This document shows positions 63,116 to 64,000 of a stretch of DNA of 64,000 nucleotides, piece after piece (the stretch's first letter is position 1; every line of letters starts with the position of its first letter). The DNA is from Clostridiales bacterium 1_7_47FAA (GTDB lineage: Bacteria > Bacillota > Clostridia > Lachnospirales > Lachnospiraceae), in assembly GCA_000155435.1 (NCBI GenBank), contig DS990260.1, forward strand, positions 1,113,443 to 1,177,442, read 5' to 3'. Under the pieces are notes generated by a model. The model had not been told where the DNA came from and did not search any database. It worked only from the letters and a program-made list of their open reading frames with translations. A program made the position numbers and the translations under genes.

Positions 63116-63871
63116 TTACAGGAACAGTTCATTCTCCCTTCGGATTGCCTTGACCGGGGCCAGCTTCTGCTCCAGCATGGCCTGGGCCTGGGCGGGCAGC
63201 GACCTTGCGTGGACCGGACAGACAGCAACGCACCGCATGCACAGCATACAGGTCCCGGAATCGGTCGTGCCGGGCGCATCCGCGGGTATGGCCCCGGTGG
63301 GACATTGTTCCGCACAAAGGCCGCAGGCTATGCAGGTATCATCTGCAAGGGGAACAACCGGCATCTGTTTCCAGTCGCGGTAAGGCCGGTCTCCCGGGAC
63401 CTGGGGTTCCTGCCATCCGTCCTTTGCCAGCTTCTCCAGGATTCTTCCTGCAAATCCACGGACATCCTCCTCATCCTTATTATCCGGGCGTCCTGCTGCA
63501 ACCTCCCTTGCCATGGAATGCTCGGCCAGAAGGGCGGCGCTTGCCCCGATTTTAAATCCCAGTTCCTTTAGGGCATCATTTAATTCTACCAGGGCGTCCT
63601 CAAAAGCACGGTTGCCATAAACAGCCGCGGTAACGGCCACTGCCCCGTTCCCCCTGCACTGCTTAAGCAGCTTTGCCGCAAACCCCGGAATCCTGCCTCC
63701 AAACACCGGCATCCCCACTATCACAAGGTCCCCGGATTCAAAGGAGCACTCTCCCTTCAGGGTGCAAAGGTCCACCTCCCTGATGTCTCCCCCCATCCCG
63801 GATGCCAGGTTAAGGACGGCCTTCCTTGTGCCGCCTGTGGGGCTGAAATATACTGCTGATATGTTCTTCAT
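63116..63871 (-). CDS. EFR1-type flavodoxin-ferredoxin protein
   Basis: 251 aa. An N-terminal flavodoxin-like domain (AVYFSPTGGTRKAV for FMN phosphate; GMPVFGGRIP) and a C-terminal pair of 4Fe-4S motifs (CIACGLCAEQCP; CMLCMRCVAVCP). Single-electron carrier of anaerobes. AGGAGG precedes the ATG. It lies upstream of the ProC-like gene and may supply it with reducing power. Confidence 0.92.
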   Translation of the reverse strand: MKNISAVYFSPTGGTRKAVLNLASGMGGDIREVDLCTLKGECSFESGDLVIVGMPVFGGRIPGFAAKLLKQCRGNGAVAVTAAVYGNRAFEDALVELNDALKELGFKIGASAALLAEHSMAREVAAGRPDNKDEEDVRGFAGRILEKLAKDGWQEPQVPGDRPYRDWKQMPVVPLADDTCIACGLCAEQCPTGAIPADAPGTTDSGTCMLCMRCVAVCPVHARSLPAQAQAMLEQKLAPVKAIRRENELFL

Positions 63872-64000
63872 GCTTCTGCCTCCTATATGTAATATTTTTC
63901 CATTCCTGTGACATGATACCAGGATTTAACTGTATCAGCTTTTCCGGTATTTTTCAATACCATGGTCATGTTTCGGGATGTAAACTGATCAGGCCTCCTA
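63872..64000 (-). other. Upstream region of the EFR1-type gene
   Basis: 129 bp to the window end. A minus-strand TTGAAA, 17 nt, TACAGT near 63923-63951 could be a weak promoter. No gene is seen. Confidence 0.35.

Overview
The window looks like a chromosomal segment of a gut Clostridia bacterium of the Lachnospiraceae, most like Enterocloster / Clostridium clostridioforme-bolteae relatives. This is inferred from gene content: dipicolinate synthase genes (an endospore former), mannose-family PTS, several TRAP, NhaC and MATE transporters, strictly anaerobic Fe-S and molybdenum enzymes, strong AGGAGG ribosome sites, and frequent GTG/TTG starts. I see no rRNA, tRNA, CRISPR array, insertion sequence or prophage.

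Layout. 1-6.1 kb: a minus-strand mannose-type PTS (IIA, IIB, IIC, IID) with a perfect sigma-54 promoter, its LevR-like sigma-54 activator (cut by the window edge), and a GH13 oligo-1,6-glucosidase. 6.2-13.7 kb: a LysE-type exporter with a divergent XRE-cupin regulator, a MATE pump, a metal-homeostasis operon (CDF exporter, DtxR/MntR-like repressor, MarR regulator with unusual amino-terminal repeats) behind a promoter carrying two palindromic operators, and a Cache-GGDEF diguanylate cyclase. 14-26.9 kb: a double GntR-type regulator, a YesM/AraC-type two-component system, and an apparent operon encoding an FAD/NAD oxidoreductase, a 16-Cys ferredoxin, a molybdopterin oxidoreductase, two NhaC-type antiporters and an EamA transporter. 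A Crp/Fnr regulator and a large palindrome sit upstream of it.

27-42.8 kb: two molybdenum-hydroxylase clusters. The first (2Fe-2S, Mo and FAD subunits) has an FAD subunit split by a whole GltD-like module and is flanked by two paralogous Rossmann-TylF methyltransferase-like genes. The second is a compact FAD, 2Fe-2S, Mo subunit operon. Small uncharacterised genes lie between and beside them, including a 57-aa zinc ribbon and a 91-aa Cys-rich protein.

42.9-52 kb: YoaK, CarD, DUF2325 and then a selenium locus: YedE transporter and a TusA-like protein in one unit, and a ModE-like regulator, SelD, YedF, YqeB and a class V aminotransferase in another. Nothing for selenocysteine insertion is seen here, so this fits selenium supply to molybdenum hydroxylases (the 'orphan SelD' situation) and connects functionally to the two hydroxylase clusters. 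Both selenium transcription units begin with near-identical structured leader RNAs of about 105 nt, whose central hairpins differ by compensating changes. This is the strongest candidate in the window for an undescribed system: a selenium- or molybdenum-related riboswitch.

52-64 kb: a TRAP transporter operon with an MBL hydrolase and an esterase, controlled by a Cache-AraC membrane regulator; dapA divergent from spoVFA-spoVFB (dipicolinate synthesis for spores); a ProC-like dehydrogenase; and an EFR1-type flavodoxin-ferredoxin protein.
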